A DNA stretch of 15,626 nucleotides from Porticoccaceae bacterium (GCA_002591625.1 PCDB01000066.1:1-15626); one strand, 5' to 3'. Positions 6,958-14,539 are shown, counted from the stretch's first letter. The notes: generated from the sequence alone by a model not told the origin. Numbers and translations: made by a program.

Positions 6958-8715
6958 TTATTCAATGTTTTCTGGATTGATCACGGAAGCATTTAGGCGG
7001 TACATCGTTGTAATAATATTTTTATGATTGGGAGATTTTTTGAGGCCCTGCGCCCATGCTTGCCTTGCCAAATCCCTATCTCCCATTTGCCAATAAATCT
7101 CGCCTAAATGAGCTGCAATTTCTGGATCTGGCATCATTGCCATTGCTTTTTTTATGTAGTACAACGCTTTCTTCAGTTCACCCTGTTTGAATAGGACCCA
7201 TCCCATACTATCGACAATTGCGGCACTATTCGGTTGCAGCAAATAAGCCTTGTGGATTAGGTCATAGGCCTCTTGCAAACGTTTTGTATGCAACAACATG
7301 GAATAACCCAAAGCGTTCAAGGCCTCGGCATTCTCGGGGTCTTGAGAGATAATGGCTCTTAAATCGTTCTCCATTTTATCAAAATTGCCTTGCCGCTCTG
7401 CAATCATCGCTCTCGCATACAAGAGGGTTTTATTCTCAGGATTTCTCAACAAGCCGGCCGTAAGCAAATTGATTGCTTCTTTTTCTAATTTACCCTTAAC
7501 TAGCAGTTGCGCCTCTAATTCGAAAAGAGGGATAGCCTGGTCTGGAATGGTTTCACGTAAACGAGACAGATATAACCTTGCTGAAGATAAATCGTAATTT
7601 TCTAAAATCAATGAAACGCTCCGCGATACGGCCATAAGGAAATGTCTACCGCTCGTAACTCGCGCATAGTAGTGCAGGGCAGCGCTGTGTTCTCCTTTAT
7701 TCTCGGTTATGATGCCCAGATGGAAAAGTGCATCATGAGAGAAACGTTTTGATGCAATTAGATCCCTAAGCTTGGGGTATGCTAAATCAGGTAACTGTTG
7801 ATCTATATAGAGAAGTGCTAACAAATATTTGATTTCTTGATTTTCTGGAGTAGACAAGCTCAACAGTTCAAATTGGTGAAGTGCTTCTTTGCGGTCGTAA
7901 TCGGTCAATAATTTAGCATAATGGATTCGCAAGTCTTCATTGGAGGGACTTTTTTCAAGAGCTTTTCTCAAAACCTTTATGGCCTCATCAATTTTCTTCT
8001 GTGAGTCAAGTGCTTGAGCTAGAAGAGTAATTCCGCGCGGATCATTTTTTGATTTTTTTAGGAAAGATTTTATAACTGATTCGGCCTCTCCAAAGCGTTC
8101 ATCCTTTTGAAGCAGCAGTGCAATTGCTAGTTGGCTAAAATGTTCTTTACCAGGAGCTAGGGAGGTCCTTTGATAAGCACTGATGAGCGAATCAATTTGT
8201 TCTTTGGATCCTCTCTCAGTGAAGGTTGTAACCGCGAGAAATACATCCTCGTTGTTTTCATTTTTTGAAACCCAGGCAGCGTAAGGCAGTGCACTGACCG
8301 GGTCTCTCAAAAGCACATATGATTGAATGACTGCTTTGTGGGCAGCAATGCTCTCTGGATTTATTTCTAACCATAATTTAGCCAAGGCAAGTGCTTTTTC
8401 CGGTCGTCTAATGTTGTGCGCGATTCCGAAAGCCATTTCTGCAATTGCCTCGTCTCGCGTTTGTTTCGCTTGGATTGAGTATATGGCCAGAGCAGTTTCG
8501 TAGTTTTGGCGCATTAGCGCTATATCTGCTACCAAAAGGTGATACAAAGTACCGTCTTTGAAAGACTTGATCTTCTCCGTTGAGTTAGCAGATGTAGTGG
8601 CACTATTGGGTATAAACTCCGGTTCTTCGGAATCTTTGATTAGATTGCTTGAACACCCCGTAAATAGCAGGCAAAAAGAAAGCGCGTGTGCGAAGATTGG
8701 GCGAATCAGTGTCAT
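6958..8715 (-). CDS. TPR-repeat outer-membrane lipoprotein
   Basis: A 585-aa protein with a lipoprotein signal peptide (MTLIRPIFAHALSFCLLFTGC) whose lipobox LFTGC gives lipidated Cys21. Ser at the next position favours outer-membrane sorting under the Lol rule. The mature protein is almost wholly helical tetratricopeptide repeats. Clear units lie around ALNALGYSMLLHTKRLQEAY, SMGWVLFKQGELKKALYYIK and HLGEIYWQMGDRDLARQAW near the C-terminus, with more degenerate ones before. TPR arrays bind proteins, and no enzymatic motif is visible. A TPR protein occupies this place next to lolB in Pseudomonas. A role in cell-envelope assembly is plausible by context only. The ATG at 8715 has no strong Shine-Dalgarno. 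It is the first gene of the minus-strand block, divergent from hemA. Confidence 0.9.
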   Translation of the reverse strand: MTLIRPIFAHALSFCLLFTGCSSNLIKDSEEPEFIPNSATTSANSTEKIKSFKDGTLYHLLVADIALMRQNYETALAIYSIQAKQTRDEAIAEMAFGIAHNIRRPEKALALAKLWLEINPESIAAHKAVIQSYVLLRDPVSALPYAAWVSKNENNEDVFLAVTTFTERGSKEQIDSLISAYQRTSLAPGKEHFSQLAIALLLQKDERFGEAESVIKSFLKKSKNDPRGITLLAQALDSQKKIDEAIKVLRKALEKSPSNEDLRIHYAKLLTDYDRKEALHQFELLSLSTPENQEIKYLLALLYIDQQLPDLAYPKLRDLIASKRFSHDALFHLGIITENKGEHSAALHYYARVTSGRHFLMAVSRSVSLILENYDLSSARLYLSRLRETIPDQAIPLFELEAQLLVKGKLEKEAINLLTAGLLRNPENKTLLYARAMIAERQGNFDKMENDLRAIISQDPENAEALNALGYSMLLHTKRLQEAYDLIHKAYLLQPNSAAIVDSMGWVLFKQGELKKALYYIKKAMAMMPDPEIAAHLGEIYWQMGDRDLARQAWAQGLKKSPNHKNIITTMYRLNASVINPENIE

Positions 8716-8821
8716 ATCGATATTTTCGCGGAAATTTTAGACTAAAACAACGACTGCTATTTTTGATTCACTTTAAGACGATATCTTTAGTTGGAACCGT
8801 AGAATTATTAGCAATAAAAAT

Positions 8822-8898
8822 TTGACGCAGAACTTAAATCGTCCGCGCTATAATCACTTCGAAGCTTGTGCAATTTGCACCATACTCGCTGATATAAT
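8822..8898 (+). promoter_or_regulatory. Probable hemA promoter region with two perfect -10 elements
   Basis: Two exact TATAAT hexamers lie at 8849-8854 and 8893-8898, upstream of hemA. Neither has a well-placed -35: TTGACG at 8822-8827 is 21 bp from the first -10, longer than optimal, and nothing good stands before the second. Activator-dependent or tandem promoters are possible. The remainder of the 8716-8939 divergent region, including the upstream side of the TPR gene, shows no promoter that I would defend. Confidence 0.4.
8868..8880. repeat. Perfect 13-bp palindrome, candidate operator in the hemA promoter
   Basis: GTGCAATTTGCAC is two perfect 6-bp arms around one central base. It lies between the two hemA TATAAT boxes, where the -35 region of the downstream one would be. 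That position suits a repressor or activator site. It shares the core CAATTTG with the palindrome at 4407-4419, which may be coincidence. Confidence 0.4.
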
Positions 8899-8925
8899 AA
8901 GTTCTGCAGAAGTCTCTAAGTTGTT

Positions 8926-8931
8926 AAGGGG
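8926..8931 (+). promoter_or_regulatory. Shine-Dalgarno AAGGGG that decides the hemA start
   Basis: AAGGGG lies eight bases before the ATT at 8940. In the hemA frame a TAA (8925-8927) overlaps this site, so translation cannot begin further upstream. No ATG, GTG or TTG occurs in frame until 9015. Confidence 0.65.
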
Positions 8932-8939
8932 TACGTCAC

Positions 8940-10190
8940 ATTTTAGTATTTGGTCTTAATCACAAGTCGGCATCCATTGATTTTCGTGAAAAAGTTGCTT
9001 TCGCACCAGAAACAATGGTGGAACATCTGCGAGATGTCACCAAAAACTTGGCGTTAGATGAGGCGGTTATATTATCCACCTGCAACCGAACAGAAATTTA
9101 TGCGGCGGGCGAGGTAAGCGATGATGCTATGATTGGCTGGCTGGCGTCAGCTAGAAAAATTCACCCAGCAGAGATAGAAGACCACTATTATTGTTATAGA
9201 GGACTTGGAGCGCTTAGACAGTTAATCAAAGTAGCTAGTGGCATGGATTCTCTAATCTTGGGTGAACCACAGATTTTTGGCCAAATAAAATCTGCCTTTG
9301 CCGTAGCACTTGAAGCGGGGACGGTGTCAGCTAAATTAAACAAATCATTTCAACATGCTTTTGCTACTGCCAAGAGAGTTCGAACAGAGACAGCGATAGG
9401 GCAGAATCCTGTTTCCGTAGCATATGCCTCAGTAATTTTGGCAGAGCAGATCTTCTCTCGTCTCGAATCCTTGAGTGTGCTATTAATTGGTGCGGGAGAA
9501 ACTATAGAGCTAGTTGCAAAACATTTGAAACAAAAAAATGTTGGATATATTTCTGTGGCAAATCGAACGTTAAGCCGGGCAAAAAAGGTAGTAGGGCAGT
9601 ATGCTTCTGAGGCTATCCTTCTATCTGATATACCTGATCGACTTCATTTAGCTGATATTGTCATTTCCTCAACTGCCAGTCAGTTGCCCATTTTAGGGAA
9701 AGGAGCTGTTGAATCTGCGCTAAAAAAACGCCGCAATAAACCAATGTTTTTGGTGGACATTGCTGTACCTCGCGATATAGAACCTGAAGTGGAATCCCTC
9801 TCGGATATTTATTTGTATACCGTAGATGACCTAAAAGGCGTTATAGAGGAAAACATTAGAGCCAGAGAATCGGCAGCTAATATTGCAAATGATATCGTTG
9901 ATCAGGAACTGGATAGTTGGGTAAGGCTAAAAAGGGAGTCATCAGTGGTTGACACCATTAGGGCATTTCGAACCAGTGTCGAAAATATCCGCGACATCGA
10001 AGTGGAAAAAGCGTTTGGTGCAATTGAGCGCGGACATAATGCCAAAGAGGTGATCGATACCTTAGCTCGTAACTTGACAAATAAACTGATGCATAAACCC
10101 ACTGCGCGGTTGAAACTTGCTGGTGAAGAAGGTCGAGATGATACAATTCATGCTACTCATGACCTTTTTGACTTGAAAGAGACTAAATGA
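8940..10190 (+). CDS. hemA: Glutamyl-tRNA reductase, apparently started at ATT
   Basis: Reduces glutamyl-tRNA(Glu) to glutamate-1-semialdehyde with NADPH, the first committed and rate-limiting step of haem synthesis by the C5 route. Starting at the ATT at 8940 gives 416 aa, almost the 418 aa of E. coli HemA, and an N-terminus reading LVFGLNHKSASIDFREKVAF, which matches the conserved GINHKxAP region. The first conventional start, ATG at 9015, would delete this conserved strand and motif. Other features are STCNRTE with catalytic Cys48, the GMDSLILGEPQIFGQIK segment, a Rossmann NADPH site beginning LLIGAGE (about 182-187), DIAVPRDIEPEV, and a C-terminal helical dimerisation domain. It heads the hemA-prfA-prmC operon. 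A sequencing error at the start codon is an alternative explanation. Confidence 0.93.
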   Translation: MLVFGLNHKSASIDFREKVAFAPETMVEHLRDVTKNLALDEAVILSTCNRTEIYAAGEVSDDAMIGWLASARKIHPAEIEDHYYCYRGLGALRQLIKVASGMDSLILGEPQIFGQIKSAFAVALEAGTVSAKLNKSFQHAFATAKRVRTETAIGQNPVSVAYASVILAEQIFSRLESLSVLLIGAGETIELVAKHLKQKNVGYISVANRTLSRAKKVVGQYASEAILLSDIPDRLHLADIVISSTASQLPILGKGAVESALKKRRNKPMFLVDIAVPRDIEPEVESLSDIYLYTVDDLKGVIEENIRARESAANIANDIVDQELDSWVRLKRESSVVDTIRAFRTSVENIRDIEVEKAFGAIERGHNAKEVIDTLARNLTNKLMHKPTARLKLAGEEGRDDTIHATHDLFDLKETK

Positions 10191-10251
10191 AAGGGTTGGT
10201 CAATCTAAACGATGGCTTAACGGCGCTGCGCATTTGCTCGGTTGATTATTG

Positions 10252-11334
10252 ATGAAAGACTCTATTTTGGGGAAGTTACAAATGTTAGAGGATCGCTTTC
10301 AAGAGCTGGAGGCACTGCTCAGTGATGGCGATATAATTACGGATCAAACCAAATACCGGGAGTTGTCCAAAGAGTATGCCGAGCTTGAGCCTGTTGTGCA
10401 AAACTATATCGCTTACCAAGCCGTTTTGGCCGATATGCATGCAGCGGCCTCACTGGCGAAAGACTTAGATAAAGATATGCGTGAAATGGCTGAAGAGGAG
10501 CTTCGAAGAGGAGAAGCTCGAAAAGGTGAGCTTGAGTTGATCCTTTCAACGTTATTATTGCCTCGAGACCCAAATGACCACAAAAATGTGTACTTGGAAA
10601 TTCGCGCAGGAACAGGGGGTGATGAGGCGGCACTCTTTGCGGGTGATCTATTTCGAATGTACTGTAAATATTCTGAACGTCAGGGATGGGCGCTAGAAAT
10701 TATAAGTGCCAATCATGGCGATCATGGGGGTTATAAAGAAATTATTGCCAGAATCGAAGGACGAGGAGTCTATTCTAGATTGAAATTCGAATCTGGAGCC
10801 CATCGGGTTCAGCGTGTTCCTGCAACCGAGTCCCAAGGTAGAGTGCACACGTCAGCATGCACTGTGGCTATTCTTGCAGAGGCAGACGAGACCGATGATA
10901 TTGAGATCAGCAAGTCTGATCTGCGCGTCGATACGTTCAGAGCTTCCGGTTCGGGAGGGCAGCATGTAAATAAAACTGATTCAGCTATTCGTCTAACACA
11001 CCTTCCGTCTGGAATTGTCGTAGAGTGTCAGGATGAGAGATCACAGCATAAAAATCGAGCGAAGGCAATGGCAGTTTTGCAGGCACGGTTGAGCTCCTCA
11101 ATACGAGAAGCCCAAGCGAAAGATGAGGCCGATCACCGCCGCAGTTTGGTCGGCACTGGCGATCGTTCAGAACGCATAAGGACTTACAATTTCCCGCAAG
11201 GCCGAGTAACAGACCACAGGATCAACTTGACTCTGTATAAACTAAGTGAAATTGTTGAGGGAGCATTAGACGACCTGGTTAACGTTTTGGCAACCGAAAA
11301 TCAAGCTGACCAATTGGCAGACCTATCTCATTAG
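10252..11334 (+). CDS. prfA: Peptide chain release factor 1
   Basis: Recognises UAA and UAG stop codons in the ribosomal A site and triggers peptide release. From the ATG at 10252 the protein is 360 aa, identical in length to E. coli RF1 (a TTG one codon earlier is possible). The codon-recognition tripeptide is Pro190-Ala-Thr192 (RVPATES), which distinguishes RF1 from RF2's SPF. The peptidyl-transferase motif GGQ is at 235-237 within [18 protein letters not shown]. Both are shifted two residues from E. coli. It follows hemA by 61 nt and precedes prmC by six. No strong Shine-Dalgarno is evident. ispE and prfA in this window end in TAG, so they depend on RF1 itself. Confidence 0.97.
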   Translation: MKDSILGKLQMLEDRFQELEALLSDGDIITDQTKYRELSKEYAELEPVVQNYIAYQAVLADMHAAASLAKDLDKDMREMAEEELRRGEARKGELELILSTLLLPRDPNDHKNVYLEIRAGTGGDEAALFAGDLFRMYCKYSERQGWALEIISANHGDHGGYKEIIARIEGRGVYSRLKFESGAHRVQRVPATESQGRVHTSACTVAILAEADETDDIEISKSDLRVDTFRASGSGGQHVNKTDSAIRLTHLPSGIVVECQDERSQHKNRAKAMAVLQARLSSSIREAQAKDEADHRRSLVGTGDRSERIRTYNFPQGRVTDHRINLTLYKLSEIVEGALDDLVNVLATENQADQLADLSH

Positions 11335-11340
11335 AATTCA

Positions 11341-12174
11341 ATGGATACCATAGGCTTTTTATTAAAGAAGCAATCAGAACTGCGTTTTGTCAGCGATTCT
11401 CCTCTTTTAGACACAAAAATTTTGTTGTGTCATGTTTTAGAGTGCCCACCGGCAAATTTGTATCTGAATCAAGAATATTGCCTTACATCACTCCAACTTA
11501 AAACTTTCAATAACTTGTTTCGACGTCGTATTTCTGGCGAGCCCATAGCCTATTTGACTGGTCACAAGGGGTTTTGGTCACTAAATTTGAAGGTGTCCAG
11601 TTCAACACTTATTCCTCGCCCAGAAACTGAGTTATTGATTGAAAAAGCTCTAGAACTGCCCTTACCTGAGGACGCCAAAGTTTTGGATTTGGGCACAGGA
11701 AGTGGGGCTATCATCTTAGCTCTTTCCAGTGAGAGACCGAGCTGGGTATGCACTGGCACCGAGATTCAGCGAGATGCTTTGACAATAGCAGAAGCAAATC
11801 GTGCTTCTCACAACCTGAATAATGTAAACTTTTTATATGGTGATTGGTATCAGTCAGTTCCAGATCAAAAATTCCATTTGATTGTAAGTAATCCACCATA
11901 TGTGGCAAGCGGAGACCCGCATCTGTTAAATTTAAATATGCATTTCGAACCCAGATCAGCTCTGATATCAGAGAAGGATGGTATGGGCGATCTTAACCAT
12001 ATTATCTGCAAAGCACCCAAATATCTGCTGAGGAGCGGATGGATGGTAACCGAGCACGGTAGCGAACAGGGGCAAAAAGTGAGGAATCTCTATTACTCGG
12101 TCGGCTTCAAAGGTGTCGAAACTTTCACTGATTTGAGCGGCCTAGAGAGAATTACTTTGGGCCATACTGCATAA
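11341..12174 (+). CDS. prmC: Release factor glutamine methyltransferase PrmC (HemK)
   Basis: SAM-dependent methyltransferase that N5-methylates the glutamine of the GGQ motif in RF1 and RF2, so it acts on the product of the gene just upstream. The 277-aa protein has the N-terminal substrate-binding helical domain with RRRISGEPIAYLTGHKGFW (61-79) and IPRPETELL (91-99), the SAM motif VLDLGTGSGAI (114-124), and the catalytic NPPY at 184-187 (IVSNPPYVASGD). The length is the family norm. In Pseudomonas prmC is followed by moeB and murI. Here neither is present, and a 257-bp gap leads to an RNA helicase gene instead. No terminator is obvious after the stop. Confidence 0.96.
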   Translation: MDTIGFLLKKQSELRFVSDSPLLDTKILLCHVLECPPANLYLNQEYCLTSLQLKTFNNLFRRRISGEPIAYLTGHKGFWSLNLKVSSSTLIPRPETELLIEKALELPLPEDAKVLDLGTGSGAIILALSSERPSWVCTGTEIQRDALTIAEANRASHNLNNVNFLYGDWYQSVPDQKFHLIVSNPPYVASGDPHLLNLNMHFEPRSALISEKDGMGDLNHIICKAPKYLLRSGWMVTEHGSEQGQKVRNLYYSVGFKGVETFTDLSGLERITLGHTA

Positions 12175-12230
12175 CATCTAAGATCATTTGCCGAATGCAG
12201 TAAAAGTGATTCATGGAGACATTTTAAGTT

Positions 12231-12350
12231 ATGACAAAAAACAAGAAAAATTTTGGGACTTTTGGAGGTACGCATTGACAAACCTTTGAATTTGATCTGA
12301 ATACAGCGCAAGTCACAGTTAATGGCATAACAGATGATATTACTAATTAA
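12231..12350 (+). other. Short reading frame interrupted by one TGA in the prmC-rhlB gap
   Basis: ATG at 12231 opens MTKNKKNFGTFGGTH, is stopped by TGA at 12276-12278, and the same frame then continues for 23 codons beginning QTFEFDLNTAQVTVNG and ending in TAA at 12348. The composition looks protein-like across the stop, so it could be a recently broken small gene, a sequencing error, or chance. No family is recognised. The start has no good Shine-Dalgarno. The rest of 12175-12431 holds only a possible extended -10 (TGTTATCAT, 12365-12373) ahead of rhlB. Confidence 0.25.
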
Positions 12351-12431
12351 GCTTTTGCTAACTCTGTTATCATACAGATGCGTCCAAATCGACCGACCAG
12401 CCACCTATGAAACTAAAGCAGTGTACCTATT

Positions 12432-13700
12432 TTGACTGAACAGACATCAACGACCGACTTGCCCGACCGAAAAGCGCTTGCGCTAGACGACCCCGATGGC
12501 CAAGAAATTGAAAACGTAAACCAAGATGACGAGCAATCGAGTATTCGTAAGGAGCATGCCGGGAAGCGCTTTAGTGATTTTGAATTACCTCCTCAACTCA
12601 TAAAAGGTTTATCAGCTCTTGGATTTAAGCATTGCACCCCGATTCAAGCGGAATCGCTCCCTTACGCACTCAACGGTGAAGATATAGTAGGCAAGGCGCA
12701 AACAGGCACTGGTAAAACTGCCGCTTTTCTGACAAGTATTATCACGGACCTTATCAATCACCCGATCGATGAGGAGCGCTACATAGGTGAAGCGAGATCG
12801 TTGATATTGGCTCCAACCCGTGAGCTTGCGATGCAAATTTCCGCAGATGCTTTAGATTTGGCCAGATACACTGATCTTGCCGTGCATACGCTTGTAGGCG
12901 GAATTGATTATGCCAAGCAATTGAGATTTCTGGAAAAAAAGCACTGTGATATTTTGGTAGGAACACCGGGTAGACTTTTGGACTTCGCCAACAACAGAGA
13001 TATTCATCTAGATCAATTGGAAATATTGGTTATCGACGAAGCGGATCGGATGTTAGATATGGGATTTATCCCGCAGGTAACTAGATTAGTTCGTTTGACT
13101 CCTAAAAAAAGTGACAGACAAACGATGTTGTTTTCAGCTACCTTCTCTTCTGAAGTTGAGCGCCTTATTCAACATTGGACCAATTCCCCCATAAAAGTGG
13201 AGATTAAGGCCGAACAGGTTGCTACGGATACAGTTGAGCAAAAGGTATATATCACGACTAGTGAAGAGAAATTTAGTCTTTTAATTAAAATCCTCAAAGG
13301 ACCGGGTGTCGATAGCGTGATGATCTTTGCCAACAGACGAGATATCTGTCGCAATCTCTATGATAGACTGCGAGAAAAGGGCTTCAAGGTAGGGATGTTA
13401 TCGGGGGATGTTCCCCAACCCCGTCGCATCAAAACTCTCGACAATTTTAAGAATAGGCGGACTAAAATAATGGTAGCGACCGATGTTGCCGGCAGAGGTA
13501 TACACGTTGATGGGGTTAGTCATGTAATCAATTATACTCTGCCAGAGGAACCCGAAGACTATGTTCATCGTATTGGTCGAACGGGACGAGCAGGTCAGAC
13601 TGGGACCTCGATAAGCTTTGCCTGCGAGGATGATGCATTTTTATTGGAACCGATAGAAAAACTGATGGACACCAAACTAATATGCAAGATGCCAGATTAA
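12432..13700 (+). CDS. rhlB: DEAD-box ATP-dependent RNA helicase, RhlB type
   Basis: ATP-dependent RNA unwinding enzyme; E. coli RhlB works with the RNase E degradosome and PNPase in mRNA decay. The 422-aa protein has a charged, disordered N-terminal extension of about 46 residues. The helicase core follows: Q motif (FSDFELPP..GFKHCTPIQ), Walker A AQTGTGKT (89-96), PTRELA (128-133), GG, TPGR (178-181), DEAD (202-205), SAT (235-237), then the second RecA domain with MIFANRR, ATDVAGRGIHV and HRIGRTGRAG. The tail SISFACEDDAFLLEPIEKLM is closest to RhlB, which is why I prefer it to RhlE or SrmB. The start is uncertain: an in-frame TAA is at 12414-12416, the only conventional start is TTG at 12432, and it lacks a Shine-Dalgarno. 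Confidence 0.88.
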   Translation: MTEQTSTTDLPDRKALALDDPDGQEIENVNQDDEQSSIRKEHAGKRFSDFELPPQLIKGLSALGFKHCTPIQAESLPYALNGEDIVGKAQTGTGKTAAFLTSIITDLINHPIDEERYIGEARSLILAPTRELAMQISADALDLARYTDLAVHTLVGGIDYAKQLRFLEKKHCDILVGTPGRLLDFANNRDIHLDQLEILVIDEADRMLDMGFIPQVTRLVRLTPKKSDRQTMLFSATFSSEVERLIQHWTNSPIKVEIKAEQVATDTVEQKVYITTSEEKFSLLIKILKGPGVDSVMIFANRRDICRNLYDRLREKGFKVGMLSGDVPQPRRIKTLDNFKNRRTKIMVATDVAGRGIHVDGVSHVINYTLPEEPEDYVHRIGRTGRAGQTGTSISFACEDDAFLLEPIEKLMDTKLICKMPD

Positions 13701-13723
13701 ATTTGCGCACTTCCCGTTAAAGA

Positions 13724-13783
13724 AATCTAAAGTAAGTATGAACTAACATCTTCATATGCTAAAAAGGCATACTTTCTTAGATT
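13724..13783. repeat. Long imperfect inverted repeat between convergent rhlB and smpB
   Basis: AATCTAAAGTAAGTATG (13724-13740) pairs with CATACTTTCTTAGATT (13768-13783): about 15 base pairs with one bulged A and one T-T mismatch, and a 27-nt loop. It begins 23 nt after the rhlB stop. It is AT-rich and has no following T-run on either strand, so it is not a textbook rho-independent terminator. It could stabilise or process the rhlB mRNA 3' end or serve as a weak bidirectional terminator. Nothing else is evident in 13701-13870. Confidence 0.45.
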
Positions 13784-13870
13784 ATAAGTGAAGCTTTACA
13801 GCCCAGGTCATTGAGGAGGAAGAGATGGGTTGGTGATGAAGCAACAATCTTTTGTTAGGGTATGTACCAC

Positions 13871-14350
13871 CTATTTACCAACTGATTTTCGCGTTAAGCG
13901 TTGTTTGTCTCGCTCCCAATCTTTCTGTTTATCTGCCATTCTCTTGTCGTGTAGTGCTTTTCCTTTTGCAAGGGCAATTTCACATTTTACTAGGTGACGT
14001 TTCCAATAAAATGCTGTACATATACATGTGAAACCCTTTTGGTTTATGCCCGTTTCAAGAGATAAGAGCTCTCTTCTTTTAAGGAGGAGCTTGCGAGACC
14101 TGTTGGGTTCTGTCTGAATATGTTTTGAAGCATTTGGAAGGGCAGAGATGTTTGTACCCAAAAGCCAAGCTTCACCATTTTTTAAGATAATGTATGCATC
14201 ATTTAAAGTAATTCGCCCGGCTCGAAGGCTCTTTACTTCCCAGCCAAGCAATAATATCCCGGCTTCAAATTTACGTTCGATAAAATAATCATGTCTCGAC
14301 TTTCGATTAAGTGCTATTGTTTTATCACTGGCTTTGATTTTTTTTCTCAT
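13871..14350 (-). CDS. smpB: SsrA-binding protein SmpB
   Basis: Binds tmRNA and delivers it to ribosomes stalled on mRNAs without stop codons. The 159-aa protein has the OB-fold core with [40 protein letters not shown] and [11 protein letters not shown], followed by [20 protein letters not shown], the conserved basic tail that enters the mRNA channel. The length is normal. ATG at 14350 is the only possible start, because the frame upstream has no ATG, GTG or TTG before a stop. There is no Shine-Dalgarno, and a promoter -10 lies only seven bases upstream, suggesting a leaderless mRNA. The tmRNA gene ssrA is not visible in this window. It is convergent with rhlB and divergent from the transporter. 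Confidence 0.96.
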   Translation of the reverse strand: MRKKIKASDKTIALNRKSRHDYFIERKFEAGILLLGWEVKSLRAGRITLNDAYIILKNGEAWLLGTNISALPNASKHIQTEPNRSRKLLLKRRELLSLETGINQKGFTCICTAFYWKRHLVKCEIALAKGKALHDKRMADKQKDWERDKQRLTRKSVGK

Positions 14351-14357
14351 ACGCCAA

Positions 14358-14385
14358 ATTATACGATCGATATAAGGATTGTCAT
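14358..14385 (-). promoter_or_regulatory. Sigma-70 promoter of smpB, positioned for a leaderless transcript
   Basis: On the minus strand ATGACA (14380-14385, five of six matches to TTGACA) is followed after 16 bp by a perfect TATAAT (14358-14363). Seven bases separate the -10 from the smpB ATG, so transcription should begin at or within about three bases of the A of the start codon. A TTGTCA on the plus strand overlaps the same -35 and may belong to the divergent transporter promoter, but its -10 (TAATAT, 14401-14406) is weak. Confidence 0.6.
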
Positions 14386-14494
14386 GAATTTATTATTATT
14401 TAATATTGGTACGTTCAGTTTTCGAGCAAATTTAATTTTGGCATGAGTTAAATTGACCGGAGTTTATATTTTGCTTTCAGAAAATAAAGGACAA

Positions 14495-14539
14495 ATGCAG
14501 ATTGAATTATCTATTTTAATTTGTGAGGGCAAATTATGA
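14495..14539 (+). CDS. Candidate 14-residue leader peptide overlapping the transporter start
   Basis: ATG at 14495, preceded by AAAGGA (14486-14491), opens a 14-codon frame, MQIELSILICEGKL. Its TGA (14537-14539) overlaps the transporter ATG as ATGA. The good ribosome site and stop-start overlap suggest translational coupling. Six of the 14 residues are Leu or Ile, encoded only by TTA and ATT. This is notable since NSS-family transporters often carry hydrophobic amino acids, but no attenuator hairpin is visible, so amino-acid sensing is speculation. A chance ORF of this length is also possible. Confidence 0.35.
   Translation: MQIELSILICEGKL

Noticed and set aside
9072..9080. TTATCCACC resembling a DnaA box
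   Set aside because: It is a single near-match inside the conserved STCNRTE-coding part of hemA, with no cluster or origin features around it.
9015..10190. hemA beginning at the ATG at 9015
   Set aside because: This start would drop the conserved GLNHKSA region and 25 residues. The upstream frame is family-like and has a strong Shine-Dalgarno before ATT.
12276..12350. TGA in the 12231-12350 frame as a selenocysteine codon
   Set aside because: I could not find a convincing SECIS-like hairpin directly downstream, and no known selenoprotein family is recognisable.
13836..13994. ORF on the plus strand (MKQQSFVRVC...) of about 52 codons with a Cys- and Ser-rich sequence, starting before smpB's end
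   Set aside because: Most of it is antisense to smpB, whose reading frame is certain. No ribosome site convincingly belongs to it, so it is most likely a shadow.
14438..14470. TTGGCATG...TTGACC...TATATT as a sigma-54 or sigma-70 promoter for the transporter
   Set aside because: The -24/-12 spacing and the GC of the -12 do not match sigma-54, and the sigma-70 hexamers are 6 or 21 bp apart instead of about 17.
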